The notes under the pieces are model-generated. The model was not told the DNA's origin, ran no database searches, and saw only the letters and a list, made by a program, of their open reading frames with translations. Below, one piece after another: positions 7,940 through 17,417 of a DNA stretch of 64,000 nucleotides; the stretch's first letter is position 1; the number at the start of each line of letters is the position of its first letter. The translations under genes and the position numbers were made by a program. This stretch comes from Streptococcus parasanguinis (GTDB taxonomy: Bacteria > Bacillota > Bacilli > Lactobacillales > Streptococcaceae). The DNA is taken from contig NZ_CABFMD010000032.1 in the NCBI RefSeq assembly GCF_901875555.1, positions 1-64,000 on the forward strand. The letters run 5' to 3'.

Positions 7940-7968
7940 ATGATATCATGTTCTGAAGGAATCTGCAA
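7940..7968 (-). promoter_or_regulatory. promoter of the riboswitch small RNA
   Basis: Minus-strand TTGCAG (7968-7963) and TATCAT (7945-7940) have a 17-base spacer. The site is about 50 bases from the divergent eutG promoter. Confidence 0.7.
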
Positions 7969-8018
7969 GTGAAATGACTTAAATAAATTAAAAAATACAA
8001 AAATATATGCTTATTTAT

Positions 8019-8047
8019 TTGCGTTGAAAACGTTTTTATGTTATACT
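8019..8047 (+). promoter_or_regulatory. eutG promoter with overlapping cre site
   Basis: TTGCGT (8019-8024) and TATACT (8042-8047) have a 17-base spacer. TTGAAAACGTTTTTAT (8024-8039) lies in the spacer and fits the cre consensus with one mismatch, so CcpA could block RNA polymerase. Confidence 0.7.
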
Positions 8048-8056
8048 CTTGGTAAA

Positions 8057-8147
8057 GTACAAAGAGGTACAAATTTAAGCAATGAAGCTATATGAAATAT
8101 GCCAAAATTCAATTCACTTTGGCAGTATTTCATGTGGCTTCTTTTTA
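8057..8147 (+). promoter_or_regulatory. EutV (ANTAR) antitermination leader of eutG
   Basis: P1 is GTAC-AAAGAG-GTAC (8057-8070). P2 is AGC-AATGAA-GCT (8078-8089). The 3' part of P2 (GAAGCT, 8084-8089) is also the foot of a long imperfect terminator stem closing with GGCTTC (8136-8141), then a U-run. Binding of EutV to P1/P2 would therefore prevent termination. Confidence 0.85.
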
Positions 8148-8186
8148 TGCAGTTTTAAGAGTTTCGACTAGTAAAGGAGGTAAAAT

Positions 8187-9356
8187 ATGAAACTCAAAAA
8201 GAAAGGAGAAAGAATGTATAACATATACTACAAAACTAAACTTTATGTTGGAGAAGGTGCTCTAGCTAAGTTGGAAGACTATCATAATAAAACCTTCTTA
8301 GTTGTTGCTGATCCGTTTCTTAAAGAATCAGGACAATTAGATCATATTCTCACTCACTTCGATTCTAGCAATGAGATTATCACCTTTACAGATATCGTTC
8401 CGGATCCTCCGATTGATGTTATTGTAGCAGGAATTCATGCTACGGAAGGAAAATCTATCGATATCGTTTTATCTGTTGGAGGAGGATCTGCAATTGATGC
8501 CTCTAAGGCGATGTATTACTTTGCTAAGAAACAAGGAATATTTAGCGATGTTGAACTAATTTCTATCCCTACTACTAGCGGTACTGGATCTGAAGTTACA
8601 AGCTTTGCTGTTATTACAGATGCTGAGAAAGAACAGAAGTACCCGATCGTAGATTGGGATATTTTGCCAGACGTCGCAATTTTGGATTCGAATTTGGTAG
8701 CGACATGTCCAGCAAATATTACTGCAGATACTGGAATGGATGTATTGACACACGCGATTGAGGCATATGTTTCAAATAAAGCAACTGATTTTTCTGATGC
8801 TTTAGCTGAAAAAGCTATCAAATTAGTATTTGAATACTTGCCTCGTGCATACAAAAATGGATATGATTTAGAAGCACGTGAAAAAATGCATGTAGCCTCT
8901 ACTTTGGCGGGAATGGCCTTCAACTCAGCTTCATTGGGGATTAATCATAGTATCGCCCATGCAGCAGGAGCAAAATTCCATATTCCTCATGGACGACTTA
9001 ATAGCATCTTAATGCCACATATTATCCAGTATAATGCGAATGTGGCAACGAATGGTGTTCGTGCTGGTAATTTGAATAAAGAAACCGCTGAAAGATATCA
9101 ACAGATTGCTCGTTTATTAGGATTGAGTGCTTCTACACCTATTCTAGGTGTAAGACAATTAGTGGATGCTGTTCGAAAACTTCAGAAGAAATTAGATCAT
9201 CCGACTTCTTTAAGATCTTACGGAGTAGGACTGGATGATTTTAATGCTCACAAACGTGAGATTGCGGAAGCTGCATTATTGGATAAGTGTACGATTACAA
9301 ATCCGAGAGTCCCTACAGTTGAAGAATTATTGAAGGTTATAGAACAAGCTTTCTAA
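8187..9356 (+). CDS. eutG: iron-dependent alcohol dehydrogenase EutG
   Basis: A 389-residue group III alcohol dehydrogenase. It should reduce acetaldehyde to ethanol and recycle NAD for EutE inside the microcompartment. Motifs are GGGSAIDASKAM (about 98-109) for NAD binding and the metal-binding NHSIAHAAGAKFHIPHGRLN region (about 253-272). Two starts are plausible: ATG 8187 with AAAGGAGG, and ATG 8214 with AAAGGAG, which would drop a basic 9-residue leader. It stands between the riboswitch RNA and eutS and has its own EutV leader. Confidence 0.88.
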   Translation: MKLKKKGERMYNIYYKTKLYVGEGALAKLEDYHNKTFLVVADPFLKESGQLDHILTHFDSSNEIITFTDIVPDPPIDVIVAGIHATEGKSIDIVLSVGGGSAIDASKAMYYFAKKQGIFSDVELISIPTTSGTGSEVTSFAVITDAEKEQKYPIVDWDILPDVAILDSNLVATCPANITADTGMDVLTHAIEAYVSNKATDFSDALAEKAIKLVFEYLPRAYKNGYDLEAREKMHVASTLAGMAFNSASLGINHSIAHAAGAKFHIPHGRLNSILMPHIIQYNANVATNGVRAGNLNKETAERYQQIARLLGLSASTPILGVRQLVDAVRKLQKKLDHPTSLRSYGVGLDDFNAHKREIAEAALLDKCTITNPRVPTVEELLKVIEQAF

Positions 9357-9656
9357 AAAAGTCATTTTAAATTAACAAAAAGAATTTATAAAGTCTAATT
9401 AATATAGTAGAAGTAAATCTGCTAGTGAAAATTAAAAAAGACATGAGAGTTCAGTTTTTTAGGAATATCTATATAATAAAAGTTCACATGATTAATTGGA
9501 ATTTTTAAATTTAACTTGTTTAATAGAGGCTTACTTTTATAAGTTTTTAAAGCACTAATAAATTGTCTTGTATTGGTTTTGCATAGTACATAATTAAAAG
9601 TCAATGGTTCTATATTTTATAATCAATTATTTCAAATAGTAAAATTAACATACAAA

Positions 9657-9704
9657 AAATTAAAGATTAAAAAGAATTTCCCTCAAATTTAAGATCTTTA
9701 ATTT
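9657..9704. repeat. 11-bp inverted repeat in the eutG-eutS intergenic region
   Basis: AAATTAAAGAT (9657-9667) and ATCTTTAATTT (9694-9704) form a perfect but AT-only stem with a 26-base loop. The gap 9357-9740 is very AT-rich. I see no supported gene, no clear terminator for eutG and no ANTAR hairpin in it. Confidence 0.4.
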
Positions 9705-9740
9705 GACACTGTTATGTAATAATTTATTTAAAAATTTTTA

Positions 9741-9769
9741 TTGAAAGCGAATACTAAATATAGTATAAT
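9741..9769 (+). promoter_or_regulatory. eutSVWA... promoter with overlapping cre site
   Basis: TTGAAA (9741-9746) and TATAAT (9764-9769) have a 17-base spacer. TTGAAAGCGAATACTA (9741-9756) covers the -35 box and fits the cre consensus with one mismatch. No antitermination hairpin follows, so EutV and EutW can be made before induction. Confidence 0.75.
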
Positions 9770-9821
9770 CAAATTATTTAGAATTATATTTATTGTAAAA
9801 CCAATCCAGAGGTGGTAATGA

Positions 9822-10166
9822 ATGTCAGAAAAACAAAGAATGATTCAGGAATACGTTCCTGGGAAACAAGTCACATTAGCACATTTAATTGCTAGTCCTG
9901 ATCCTGTTATTTTTGAAAAATTAGGATTACAGACAGATTTTCGTGATGCTATTGGGATATTGACCATCACTCCAAGTGAGGCTGCAATTATTGCTGTGGA
10001 TATAGCTACTAAAGCAGCAGGGGTACAGATTGGTTTTGTAGATCGATTTAGCGGATCTGTTGTAATGACAGGGGATGTTGCGTCAGTAGATGCATCACTC
10101 CACGCAGTATTAAATGGTTTAGAAGAGATTCTAGGTTTTTCAAGTACGGTTGTAACAAGAACATAA
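9822..10166 (+). CDS. eutS: microcompartment shell protein EutS
   Basis: A 114-residue circularly permuted BMC-domain protein of the EutS/PduU type, forming hexameric shell tiles. The N-terminal [20 protein letters not shown] strand region and [29 protein letters not shown] core identify it (here [14 protein letters not shown]). GAGGTGG precedes the ATG at 9822. It is the first gene of the operon and is followed by eutV after 22 bases. Confidence 0.92.
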   Translation: MSEKQRMIQEYVPGKQVTLAHLIASPDPVIFEKLGLQTDFRDAIGILTITPSEAAIIAVDIATKAAGVQIGFVDRFSGSVVMTGDVASVDASLHAVLNGLEEILGFSSTVVTRT

Positions 10167-10188
10167 TTTCATATGAGGGATGGAGTTT

Positions 10189-10767
10189 ATGAAAGGCAGA
10201 ATACTAATTTGTGATGATGATCCGATTATTCGCTTAGATATCAAACAAATTTTGGAACAGTCAGATTATGAAGTGGCTGCAGAAGCAAGTGATGGTTTTG
10301 AAGCTATTGAACTTTGTCAAAAACACTTTTTCGATCTTGTAATAATGGATATTAAATTACCGTTATTAGATGGTTTGTCAGCAGGTAAAAAAATATTAGA
10401 TGATGAATTAGCATACGGTGTGATAATTCTTTCTGCTTATAATGATGACCATTATATCAAAAAGGCGAGTTTAACTGGTGCTAGTGCTTACTTGGTAAAA
10501 CCGTTGGATGCAAAGTCTTTAATTCCCACAATAGCAGTTTGTATAGAGAAAGGACGGCAACAGCAATTACTTTCGAAGGAATTAATTAAAATTAGTAAGA
10601 AGCTCGACGATCGAATTGTTTTAGAAAAAGCAAAAGGACTCTTGATGACAAGAGATCATCTTTCTGAGCCTGAAGCATTTAAACAGATTCGAACAATTAG
10701 TATGCAAAAACGTGTTCCAATGATTGAAATTGCAAAGTTGCTGTTATTGAATAATGAAGTACAATAA
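10189..10767 (+). CDS. eutV: response regulator EutV with ANTAR RNA-binding output domain
   Basis: A 192-residue protein. An N-terminal receiver domain (1-120) has ICDDDP, phospho-acceptor Asp in VIMDIKLP and Lys in YLVKPLD. A short coiled linker and the C-terminal ANTAR domain (about 130-190, including EKAKGLLMTR) follow. When phosphorylated by EutW it should dimerise and bind paired A1/G4 hairpins to prevent termination. GGAG at 10182-10185 supports ATG 10189 over ATG 10180, which is too close. Its RNA targets are visible in four leaders and one small RNA in this window. Confidence 0.93.
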   Translation: MKGRILICDDDPIIRLDIKQILEQSDYEVAAEASDGFEAIELCQKHFFDLVIMDIKLPLLDGLSAGKKILDDELAYGVIILSAYNDDHYIKKASLTGASAYLVKPLDAKSLIPTIAVCIEKGRQQQLLSKELIKISKKLDDRIVLEKAKGLLMTRDHLSEPEAFKQIRTISMQKRVPMIEIAKLLLLNNEVQ

Positions 10768-12190
10768 TCAGATAAAGAAATTTTGCGAGGATAAAACAGA
10801 TCTTAATGAAGCAGATATTGATTATTTGATTCGACAATCAGAGGCCGTTTTATCCAGTAAAGAGTTTATGGATAAGGACGTCTTCATTGATGTAAAAAAT
10901 ATTTATTCTGATCATGCAATTGTCGTCTTTCATAGAAAACCTCATACAAAAGAGAGTTTGTATGAAAAAACAGTTGTTGGGCAATCTGCCTTTTTAGAAA
11001 ATGAACCTGGAGTTCTTCGTACTCTTCAAACAGGTGTTCCTTCAGTGGGTCTTCGAGGCCAATCGCAAGAAGGAGTTGCAATTGAACAGACGGTTTTTCC
11101 AATTATCAGAGGAAAAAAAGTAATTGCTACTTTAATTGTTGAAAGTGACTTTTCAAATAGTTTCTCATCCAGTTTTTCTCTCCAACAATCTAAGGGTGAT
11201 CATTCTTATATTTTTCAGGCACCAAAAGAATCAGTCAGAGAAGATGAAGTATCCTTATTGGATTATGTAGAAGACGCAGTATTAGTATTTGATCAGGGAG
11301 GATTTTTGCTTCACTGTAATCAATCAGCAGTTCTTTTATATAGAAGTAAATTGGGCTACTTGGAGAGCATCCAAGGAATGCACTATGATAATCTTTCTTT
11401 AGATGGGACGATTTTTTCTGAATTAATAGGAGATCATTTTTCTGATAGGAATAAAACTATCAAATATGGGAAACATTATTTTCAAGTCAAGTGCTATCCC
11501 AATGCTCGAAACCATCAAACGATTCTTACGATAAGGGATGTCACTGAGCTCCAAAGTAAAGAAAAAGAAATTCAAGAAAATCTGATTGCTTCACGAGAAA
11601 TTAATCACCGAGTTAAAAATCATCTTCAGACTATTATTTCTTTGTTACGTTTGCAAGGAGCACAGGTCAAAGATTCGGGAACCAAGGTTGCTTTTGAAGA
11701 TTGTATTAATAGAATTTTCTCTATTGCAGCTACCTATGAACTTCTTTCTAATCAAGATCATGAAAAAATTTCATTGAAATCCTTGATAGAAACAGTATCT
11801 TCTAACATTCAACGATGTTTTGCTGAAAGAACAGATGTTCAATTACGATTGAATGTATGTGGGGATATCTATTTGGATCATAATAGAGCATCATCGCTAG
11901 CATTAGTAGTAAATGAATTGTTGCAAAATTCATATGAGCATGCTTTTGTTTCAAAAAAATATAAAAAAAATCAAAAAAATCAATGTATTCGTTTGCAAAT
12001 CACAAAGAATGATGATATAATACGTATACAAGTAGTTGATAATGGTAGCGGTTACAATGTCGAAACCGTAGGTCAAGAGCATCTTGGCTTAATCCTAGTT
12101 CAAAGATTTGTAGAGAGTAAATTATCTGGAAGGCTGGTCATCAACTCAAATCATGAGGGGACGCAAGTGAAGATAATTTTTAAAATGTAA
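10754..12190 (+). CDS. eutW: ethanolamine sensor histidine kinase EutW
   Basis: A 478-residue soluble kinase with no membrane segment, so it senses inside the cell. The N-terminal half (about 1-155) is the EutW sensory region, followed by a PAS-like segment (about 170-270). The HisKA_2 dimerisation helix REINHRVKNHLQTIISLLRL has the phospho-His near residue 285. The C-terminal ATPase domain shows DNGSGYNV and HLGLILVQRF. It overlaps eutV by 14 bases. Ethanolamine is the known signal in Enterococcus. Confidence 0.92.
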   Translation: MKYNNQIKKFCEDKTDLNEADIDYLIRQSEAVLSSKEFMDKDVFIDVKNIYSDHAIVVFHRKPHTKESLYEKTVVGQSAFLENEPGVLRTLQTGVPSVGLRGQSQEGVAIEQTVFPIIRGKKVIATLIVESDFSNSFSSSFSLQQSKGDHSYIFQAPKESVREDEVSLLDYVEDAVLVFDQGGFLLHCNQSAVLLYRSKLGYLESIQGMHYDNLSLDGTIFSELIGDHFSDRNKTIKYGKHYFQVKCYPNARNHQTILTIRDVTELQSKEKEIQENLIASREINHRVKNHLQTIISLLRLQGAQVKDSGTKVAFEDCINRIFSIAATYELLSNQDHEKISLKSLIETVSSNIQRCFAERTDVQLRLNVCGDIYLDHNRASSLALVVNELLQNSYEHAFVSKKYKKNQKNQCIRLQITKNDDIIRIQVVDNGSGYNVETVGQEHLGLILVQRFVESKLSGRLVINSNHEGTQVKIIFKM

Positions 12191-12199
12191 ATAATTTAA

Positions 12200-12287
12200 G
12201 ACTAACAATGAAGTCAGTCGAAAAGCAATGACGCTTAAAGAATGCAGGAAACCTATGTTTCAGTGCATTCTTTAAGCGTCTTTTTTG
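12200..12287 (+). promoter_or_regulatory. EutV (ANTAR) antitermination leader of eutA
   Basis: P1 is GACTAAC-AATGAA-GTCAGTC (12200-12219, one A-C mismatch). P2 is AAGC-AATGAC-GCTT (12223-12236). The terminator stem is 17 perfect pairs, GACGCTTAAAGAATGCA (12230-12246) with 12264-12280, then TTTTTT. The stem takes the last loop bases and the 3' arm of P2, a clear either/or switch. No promoter is seen, so it splits transcripts arriving from eutSVW. Confidence 0.9.
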
Positions 12288-12297
12288 GAGGTTTCCT

Positions 12298-13728
12298 ATG
12301 TCGGAAAAAATTTTGAGTGTTGGGTTAGACCTCGGTACTGCGACCACTCAACTAGTCCTGTCAGAACTTACCATTGAGAATATTGCGTCTGTATTTACAA
12401 TCCCGCGGGTATATATAACGGATAAGAAAGTCCTTTATAAGAGTAATATCATTTTTACTCCCATTTCACATCAGTCTTTGATAGAAGTGGATCAAATAAA
12501 AGACTTTGTTATCCAAGAGTATAAAAAAGCTGGAATTGAAAAACAAGATATTCAAATGGGAGCAGTTATCATTACTGGTGAAACTGCTAGAAAGGAAAAT
12601 GCTAGTCAAGTCTTACAGGCTTTAAGCGGATACGCTGGAGATTTCGTTGTTGCGACAGCAGGTCCTGACCTAGAGAGTATTATTGCAGGCAAGGGAGCTT
12701 GTGCACACCAGTATTCTCAGGAACACCATACTTCAGTTGTAAATATAGATATTGGAGGTGGAACTTCAAACTTTGCGGCTTTTCGCGAAGGAGATGTTAT
12801 TGACACAGGTTGCTTTGATATTGGCGGTCGTTTAATAAAGGTTGATCCTAGTACTCTGAAAATTAAATATATATCACCGAAACTACAAGAGATTATAAAA
12901 CAAGAAAATTTACGACTGTTTTTAGATGAAATTGTCAATAGGGATGAATTGAATAAATTGATCCAGATTTTGGTGAGAGTTTTGGAGAAGGCAGTGGGAC
13001 TCGAAGTAGATGCTCCCTACTATGAGTTCTTAGAAACTAACCATGGATTGCGACTCGATTATGAATTAAAATGTGTTTCGTTCTCCGGTGGAGTAGCGGA
13101 TGCTATTTGTGAAAATTCCGATAAAAGTGATTTTGCCTATGGCGATATTGGAATCATACTAGGACGAGCCATTTATCATTCGAAAATTTTTGAACAAAAG
13201 AAAGTGATTGAATCTGCTGAGACAATTCGGGCTACTGTGGTTGGAGCTGGAAGTCATACAACAGAGGTCAGTGGTAGTACGATCACTTATATTTCTAAGA
13301 CGTTACCGATTAGAAATATACCTGTATTGAAATTAGCCAAAGACGACGAGCTAGAAAGTTGCGAAAAATTAACTGAAATTATTCGCGATAAATTAGAATG
13401 GTTTACCTTGGAAAATGAAGTTCAACAGGTTGCTTTAGCGATTAATGGAGAAAAAAGTCCAAGTTTTGTTAGAGTACAAGAATTTGCAAGCGCTATCACC
13501 GTAGGAATGGGGGAAAGTATTCGAAAGAATATTCCATTAATAGTAGTTGTTAGAGAAGATATGGCCAAGGTATTGGGGCAATGTTTGTTTGCTTCATTAC
13601 CTAAAGATTATCCGTTTGTATGTATTGACTCTGTTGATGTTCAAAACGGCGATTACATTGATATCGGAAATCCTGTGGTTGAGGGATCGGTCTTACCGGT
13701 CGTTGTTAAAACGTTAGTTTTTAATTAA
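12298..13728 (+). CDS. eutA: ethanolamine ammonia-lyase reactivating factor EutA
   Basis: A 476-residue ASKHA-fold ATPase that exchanges damaged cobalamin on ethanolamine ammonia-lyase for fresh coenzyme. Phosphate-binding motifs are [12 protein letters not shown] (about 9-20) and [13 protein letters not shown] (about 149-161). Length fits EutA. TTGGAGG precedes ATG 12298. It is the first gene behind the internal attenuator and is followed by eutB. Confidence 0.92.
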   Translation: MSEKILSVGLDLGTATTQLVLSELTIENIASVFTIPRVYITDKKVLYKSNIIFTPISHQSLIEVDQIKDFVIQEYKKAGIEKQDIQMGAVIITGETARKENASQVLQALSGYAGDFVVATAGPDLESIIAGKGACAHQYSQEHHTSVVNIDIGGGTSNFAAFREGDVIDTGCFDIGGRLIKVDPSTLKIKYISPKLQEIIKQENLRLFLDEIVNRDELNKLIQILVRVLEKAVGLEVDAPYYEFLETNHGLRLDYELKCVSFSGGVADAICENSDKSDFAYGDIGIILGRAIYHSKIFEQKKVIESAETIRATVVGAGSHTTEVSGSTITYISKTLPIRNIPVLKLAKDDELESCEKLTEIIRDKLEWFTLENEVQQVALAINGEKSPSFVRVQEFASAITVGMGESIRKNIPLIVVVREDMAKVLGQCLFASLPKDYPFVCIDSVDVQNGDYIDIGNPVVEGSVLPVVVKTLVFN

Positions 13729-13754
13729 GAAATTATTAAAGGAGGAGACTTTAA

Positions 13755-15125
13755 ATGATTTTAAAGACAAAATTATTTGGAAGAGTCTATGAATTCAAAT
13801 CAGTAAAAGAAGTTCTAGCCAAAGCCAATGAATACAAGTCGGGTGACCAACTTGCAGGCGTAGCTGCTGAATCTTCTGAAGAGCGCGTGGCAGCTAAGGT
13901 TGTTTTATCTCAATTGAAACTTTCGGATTTGTTTAACAATCCAGTTGTACCATACGAAGAGGACGAAGTAACACGCATTATCATCGATGATGTAAATCTT
14001 CGTACATACGAAAAGATTAAAAATTGGACAGTATCTGAACTTCGTGAGTGGATTTTGGATAACAATCACCAAAATGTGGATATCCAATGGCTATCTCGTG
14101 GATTAACTTCAGAAATGGTCGCAGCGGTTGCGAAGTTGATGACAAACCTCGACTTGATCGTCGCTGCTAATAAGATTATCATTACCAAACGTGCTAATAC
14201 AACAATTGGTGAACCTGGAACATTCTCTTCTCGTTTGCAGCCAAACCATACGACAGATGATCTTGATGGTATCATGGCTTCTACAATGGAAGGTTTTGCT
14301 TATGGATGTGGAGATGCCCTTCTAGGGCTCAACCCGGTTGATGATTCTGTTGAAAGTACAAAACGAATTCTTCATAAATTTAATGACTTTATCGAAGAGT
14401 ATAAGATTCCAACTCAACACTGTGTGCTTGCTCACGTTACTACTCAAATTGAAGCAATGAACCAAGGTGCACCAACTGGATTGGTCTTCCAATCTATCGC
14501 AGGTTCTGAAAAAGGAAATGCTGCATTTGGTTTTGACGCAAAGATTATTCAGGAAGCTAAAGATACTGCTCAAAAAGTTGGTACTTCAGCTGGTCCAAAC
14601 GTAATGTACTTTGAAACTGGTCAAGGGTCTGAATTATCATCAGATGCTCACCATGGTGCCGACCAGGTAACAATGGAAGCTCGCTGTTATGGTTTTGCAA
14701 AACGCTTCGATCCATTCTTGGTAAATACAGTAGTTGGTTTCATCGGTCCAGAATATTTGTACGATTCAAAACAAGTTATTCGTGCTGGTTTGGAAGACCA
14801 TTTCATGGGTAAATTGACTGGTATTTCTATGGGTTGTGACATTTGCTACACTAACCATATGAAAGCTGATCAAAATGACGCTGAAAACCTATTGGTTCTT
14901 CTTGGAGCAGCGAATGTAAACTACATCATGGCAATTCCTCATGGGGATGATATCATGTTGAACTACCAAACTACCGGTTACCATGAAACTGCTACGATGC
15001 GTGATCTCTTGAACAAACGTCCAATCAAAGAATTTGAAGAATGGATGGAAAAAATGGGATTGATGAAAGATGGTCATCTTACTGAAATCGGTGGAGACGG
15101 ATCTATCTTTATGAAACAAAATTAG
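13755..15125 (+). CDS. eutB: ethanolamine ammonia-lyase large subunit EutB
   Basis: A 456-residue TIM-barrel catalytic subunit of the adenosylcobalamin-dependent lyase that turns ethanolamine into acetaldehyde and ammonia. Family stretches include [40 protein letters not shown] and [22 protein letters not shown] precedes the ATG. The codon choice is richer in preferred codons than in eutW, which suggests high expression. The partner eutC follows after 16 bases. Confidence 0.96.
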   Translation: MILKTKLFGRVYEFKSVKEVLAKANEYKSGDQLAGVAAESSEERVAAKVVLSQLKLSDLFNNPVVPYEEDEVTRIIIDDVNLRTYEKIKNWTVSELREWILDNNHQNVDIQWLSRGLTSEMVAAVAKLMTNLDLIVAANKIIITKRANTTIGEPGTFSSRLQPNHTTDDLDGIMASTMEGFAYGCGDALLGLNPVDDSVESTKRILHKFNDFIEEYKIPTQHCVLAHVTTQIEAMNQGAPTGLVFQSIAGSEKGNAAFGFDAKIIQEAKDTAQKVGTSAGPNVMYFETGQGSELSSDAHHGADQVTMEARCYGFAKRFDPFLVNTVVGFIGPEYLYDSKQVIRAGLEDHFMGKLTGISMGCDICYTNHMKADQNDAENLLVLLGAANVNYIMAIPHGDDIMLNYQTTGYHETATMRDLLNKRPIKEFEEWMEKMGLMKDGHLTEIGGDGSIFMKQN

Positions 15126-15141
15126 TAAGGAGGTATTAACA

Positions 15142-16065
15142 GTGAATGAACAAGATTTAAAAGAAATGATTCGTTCTTTGTTAAGTGAGTTGGATACAGA
15201 TGCCATTGCAGAGTCAACAAAAGAGGAGCAAAAAGTAGATTCCAATTTGAAGACGAAAGAAAGTCCAAGTGTTCAACCAGATAAGGAAGAAACTACTATT
15301 GAAGATGGAATTATCCCAGATATTACAGAAGTGGATATTCAGGAACAATTTTTGATTCCAAATGCCATTAACGAAGAAGCTTATCGTAAAATTAAAAAAT
15401 TCACACCAGCTCGTTTGGGCTTGTGGAGAGCAGGAAATCGTTACAAGACTGAAACAGTCCTTCGCTTCCGTGCTGACCACGCAGCGGCACAAGATGCGGT
15501 ATTCTCTTATGTATCTGATGATTTTGTTAAAGAAATGGGATTCATTCCAGTTCAAACAAAAGCTTCAACAAAAGATGAATACTTAACTCGACCAGATTAC
15601 GGTAGATTCTTCCCAGAAGATCAACAAAAAATTATCAAAGAATCTTGCAAACCAAATCCAAAAGTACAAATTGTTGTAGGAGATGGATTGAGTTCATCAG
15701 CCATTGAAGCGAACGTAAGAGATTTCTTACCAGCTTTGAAACAAGGGTTGAAAATGTTTGGTCTTGACTATAATGAAGTTCTTTTCATCAAACATGCTCG
15801 GGTAGCGGCTATGGACCAGATTGCTGAACTTACAGGAGCTGAGGTCATCTGTATGCTAGTGGGTGAACGGCCTGGTTTGGTAACAGCTGAATCAATGAGT
15901 GCTTATATGGCTTACAAACCAACAGTTGGTATGCCTGAATCTCGTCGTACAGTTGTATCCAATATCCATAAGGGTGGAACTCCAGCGGTTGAAGCTGGTG
16001 CCTACGTGGCTGAAATTATCAAGAAGATTCTTGATAATAAGAAGTCAGGTGTAGAATTAAAATAG
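15142..16065 (+). CDS. eutC: ethanolamine ammonia-lyase small subunit EutC
   Basis: A 307-residue cobalamin-binding small subunit. The catalytic part begins near residue 75 ([20 protein letters not shown]) and contains [13 protein letters not shown] and [10 protein letters not shown]. The first 18 residues, [18 protein letters not shown], form an amphipathic helix joined by an acidic linker. The same kind of N-terminus on enteric EutC targets the lyase into the microcompartment. The GTG at 15142 has AAGGAGG at the proper distance. Confidence 0.95.
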   Translation: MNEQDLKEMIRSLLSELDTDAIAESTKEEQKVDSNLKTKESPSVQPDKEETTIEDGIIPDITEVDIQEQFLIPNAINEEAYRKIKKFTPARLGLWRAGNRYKTETVLRFRADHAAAQDAVFSYVSDDFVKEMGFIPVQTKASTKDEYLTRPDYGRFFPEDQQKIIKESCKPNPKVQIVVGDGLSSSAIEANVRDFLPALKQGLKMFGLDYNEVLFIKHARVAAMDQIAELTGAEVICMLVGERPGLVTAESMSAYMAYKPTVGMPESRRTVVSNIHKGGTPAVEAGAYVAEIIKKILDNKKSGVELK

Positions 16066-16081
16066 AAATGGGGTTTAGATT

Positions 16082-16735
16082 TTGAGAAATGATAGACTTG
16101 GCGCTAACGTATTAAGTGCATTATTAATTTCTAATGTAGATGCAGGGTTAGCAGCATCATTGGAATTGAAACCACATCATAGAAGTTTAGGAATTGTTAC
16201 TTCTGACTGCGATGATGTAACCTATGTTGCTTTAGATGAAGCAACAAAAGCAGCTGATGTTGAAGTTGTTTATGCTCGTAGTATGTATGCCGGAGCTGGT
16301 AATGCCTCAACAAAATTAGCAGGTGAAGTTATTGGTATCCTTGCCGGACCTAATCCAGAAGAAGTTCGCAGTGGCCTAGACGTCGTTGTATATGAAATTG
16401 AAAATGGGGCAAGTTTCTACAGTGCAAATGATGATGATAGCATCCCATATTTTGCTCATTGTATTTCTAGAGCAGGTAGCTATCTTTCAGAAGGTGCCAA
16501 TGCAGAAGAAGGTACAGCAATTGCCTATTTAATTGCACCTCCTGCTGAAGCTATGGTTGCGCTAGATGCTGCTTTGAAAGCTGCAGATGTATCGGTTGGA
16601 GCCTTTTATGGTCCACCAAGTGAAACAAACTTTGCGGGTGGTCTATTAACTGGATCTCAATCTGCTTGTCGTGCTGCTTGCGATGCATTTGCGCGAACTG
16701 TTCTAAGTATTGCAGACAATCCAAAGAATTATTAA
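16082..16735 (+). CDS. eutL: microcompartment shell protein EutL (tandem BMC domain)
   Basis: A 217-residue trimeric shell protein with two permuted BMC domains. EutL pores can open and are thought to gate cofactors or ethanolamine. RLGANVLSALLISNVDAGLA and SYLSEGANAEEGTAIAYLIA mark the two repeats. The start is TTG at 16082 with only a modest GGGG site, which may lower its yield relative to EutM. Confidence 0.93.
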   Translation: MRNDRLGANVLSALLISNVDAGLAASLELKPHHRSLGIVTSDCDDVTYVALDEATKAADVEVVYARSMYAGAGNASTKLAGEVIGILAGPNPEEVRSGLDVVVYEIENGASFYSANDDDSIPYFAHCISRAGSYLSEGANAEEGTAIAYLIAPPAEAMVALDAALKAADVSVGAFYGPPSETNFAGGLLTGSQSACRAACDAFARTVLSIADNPKNY

Positions 16736-16749
16736 GATGAGGTATGCTC

Positions 16750-17406
16750 ATGGTAGAAAAAGCACTTGGATTAATTGAAGTGCGAGGTTTTCTTGGAGCA
16801 GTTGTTGTAGCAGATGCTGCTTTGAAAGCTGCAAATGTCTCACTATTAAATGTAGAAACTGTTAAGTCAGGTTTGAACACAGTTCAGTTAGTAGGCGACG
16901 TTAGTGCAGTAAGATCAGCTGTAGAAGCCGCAGTTGAAATTGCACAGGATCAACCTTACTATCTTCATAGTCACGTGATTGCACGGTTAGACTCACAAAC
17001 TGATTTAATCCTCAACCCAATCCGTAAGGAAGAGAATAAAGAAGTTCCTAAAGTTGAAAGTGTCTCATTAGAAGAAGAAAGTGTTTTGGAATCACTTGAC
17101 CCAGTTGAAGAAGCTGAGGTTATTACAGAGCCATTGCAATCAGCTATTGAGGAAGTCGTTGTTGAAGACATAGTTTCTGATGTTGAAGAAGCCATCGTTG
17201 AAGGGATTGCTTCTGATATTGTGACGGAAGAAGAAATTTCGACAGAAGGAAAGCAAAAATATTCTGAGGAAGAATTAAATAAATTCAAAGTTGTTGAATT
17301 AAGAAGTATTGCTTATCGGGAAAATAAAATCGATCTATCTAAGAAAGAAATTAAATTTGCGAACAAACAATTACTAATTCAAGCTTTACTAAAATTGAAA
17401 TCATAG
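16750..17406 (+). CDS. eutK: EutK-like shell protein: BMC domain plus C-terminal Rho_N/SAP-like domain
   Basis: A 218-residue protein. Residues 1-88 are one BMC domain (EKALGLIEVRGFLGAVVVAD...). Residues about 90-165 are a very acidic Glu/Val-rich linker. Residues about 168-218 (YSEEELNKFKVVELRSIAYR...) look like a Rho N-terminal/SAP helical domain that often binds nucleic acid. Enteric EutK has a BMC domain plus a different DNA-binding-like tail, so the plan is analogous. GAGGT at 16738 is too close to ATG 16744, so ATG 16750 is chosen. The position in the operon matches EutK. Confidence 0.75.
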   Translation: MVEKALGLIEVRGFLGAVVVADAALKAANVSLLNVETVKSGLNTVQLVGDVSAVRSAVEAAVEIAQDQPYYLHSHVIARLDSQTDLILNPIRKEENKEVPKVESVSLEEESVLESLDPVEEAEVITEPLQSAIEEVVVEDIVSDVEEAIVEGIASDIVTEEEISTEGKQKYSEEELNKFKVVELRSIAYRENKIDLSKKEIKFANKQLLIQALLKLKS

Positions 17407-17417
17407 GAGAAAGTTGA

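Noticed and set aside
8516..8923. 135-residue minus-strand frame opposite eutG
   Set aside because: It lies fully inside a clear dehydrogenase gene, has no start signals of its own and is a by-product of codon bias.
9422..9604. 60-residue minus-strand reading frame in the eutG-eutS gap
   Set aside because: The DNA is extremely AT-rich, no ribosome site precedes it and the protein looks like random Lys/Asn/Phe-rich sequence.
9770..9821. An ANTAR hairpin pair before eutS
   Set aside because: The 50 bases between promoter and start contain no six-base A1/G4 loops with stems and no terminator.
16971..17288. 105-residue Ser/Thr-rich minus-strand frame
   Set aside because: It is the mirror of the Glu/Val-rich linker in the EutK-like gene. 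The low-complexity composition explains the open frame.
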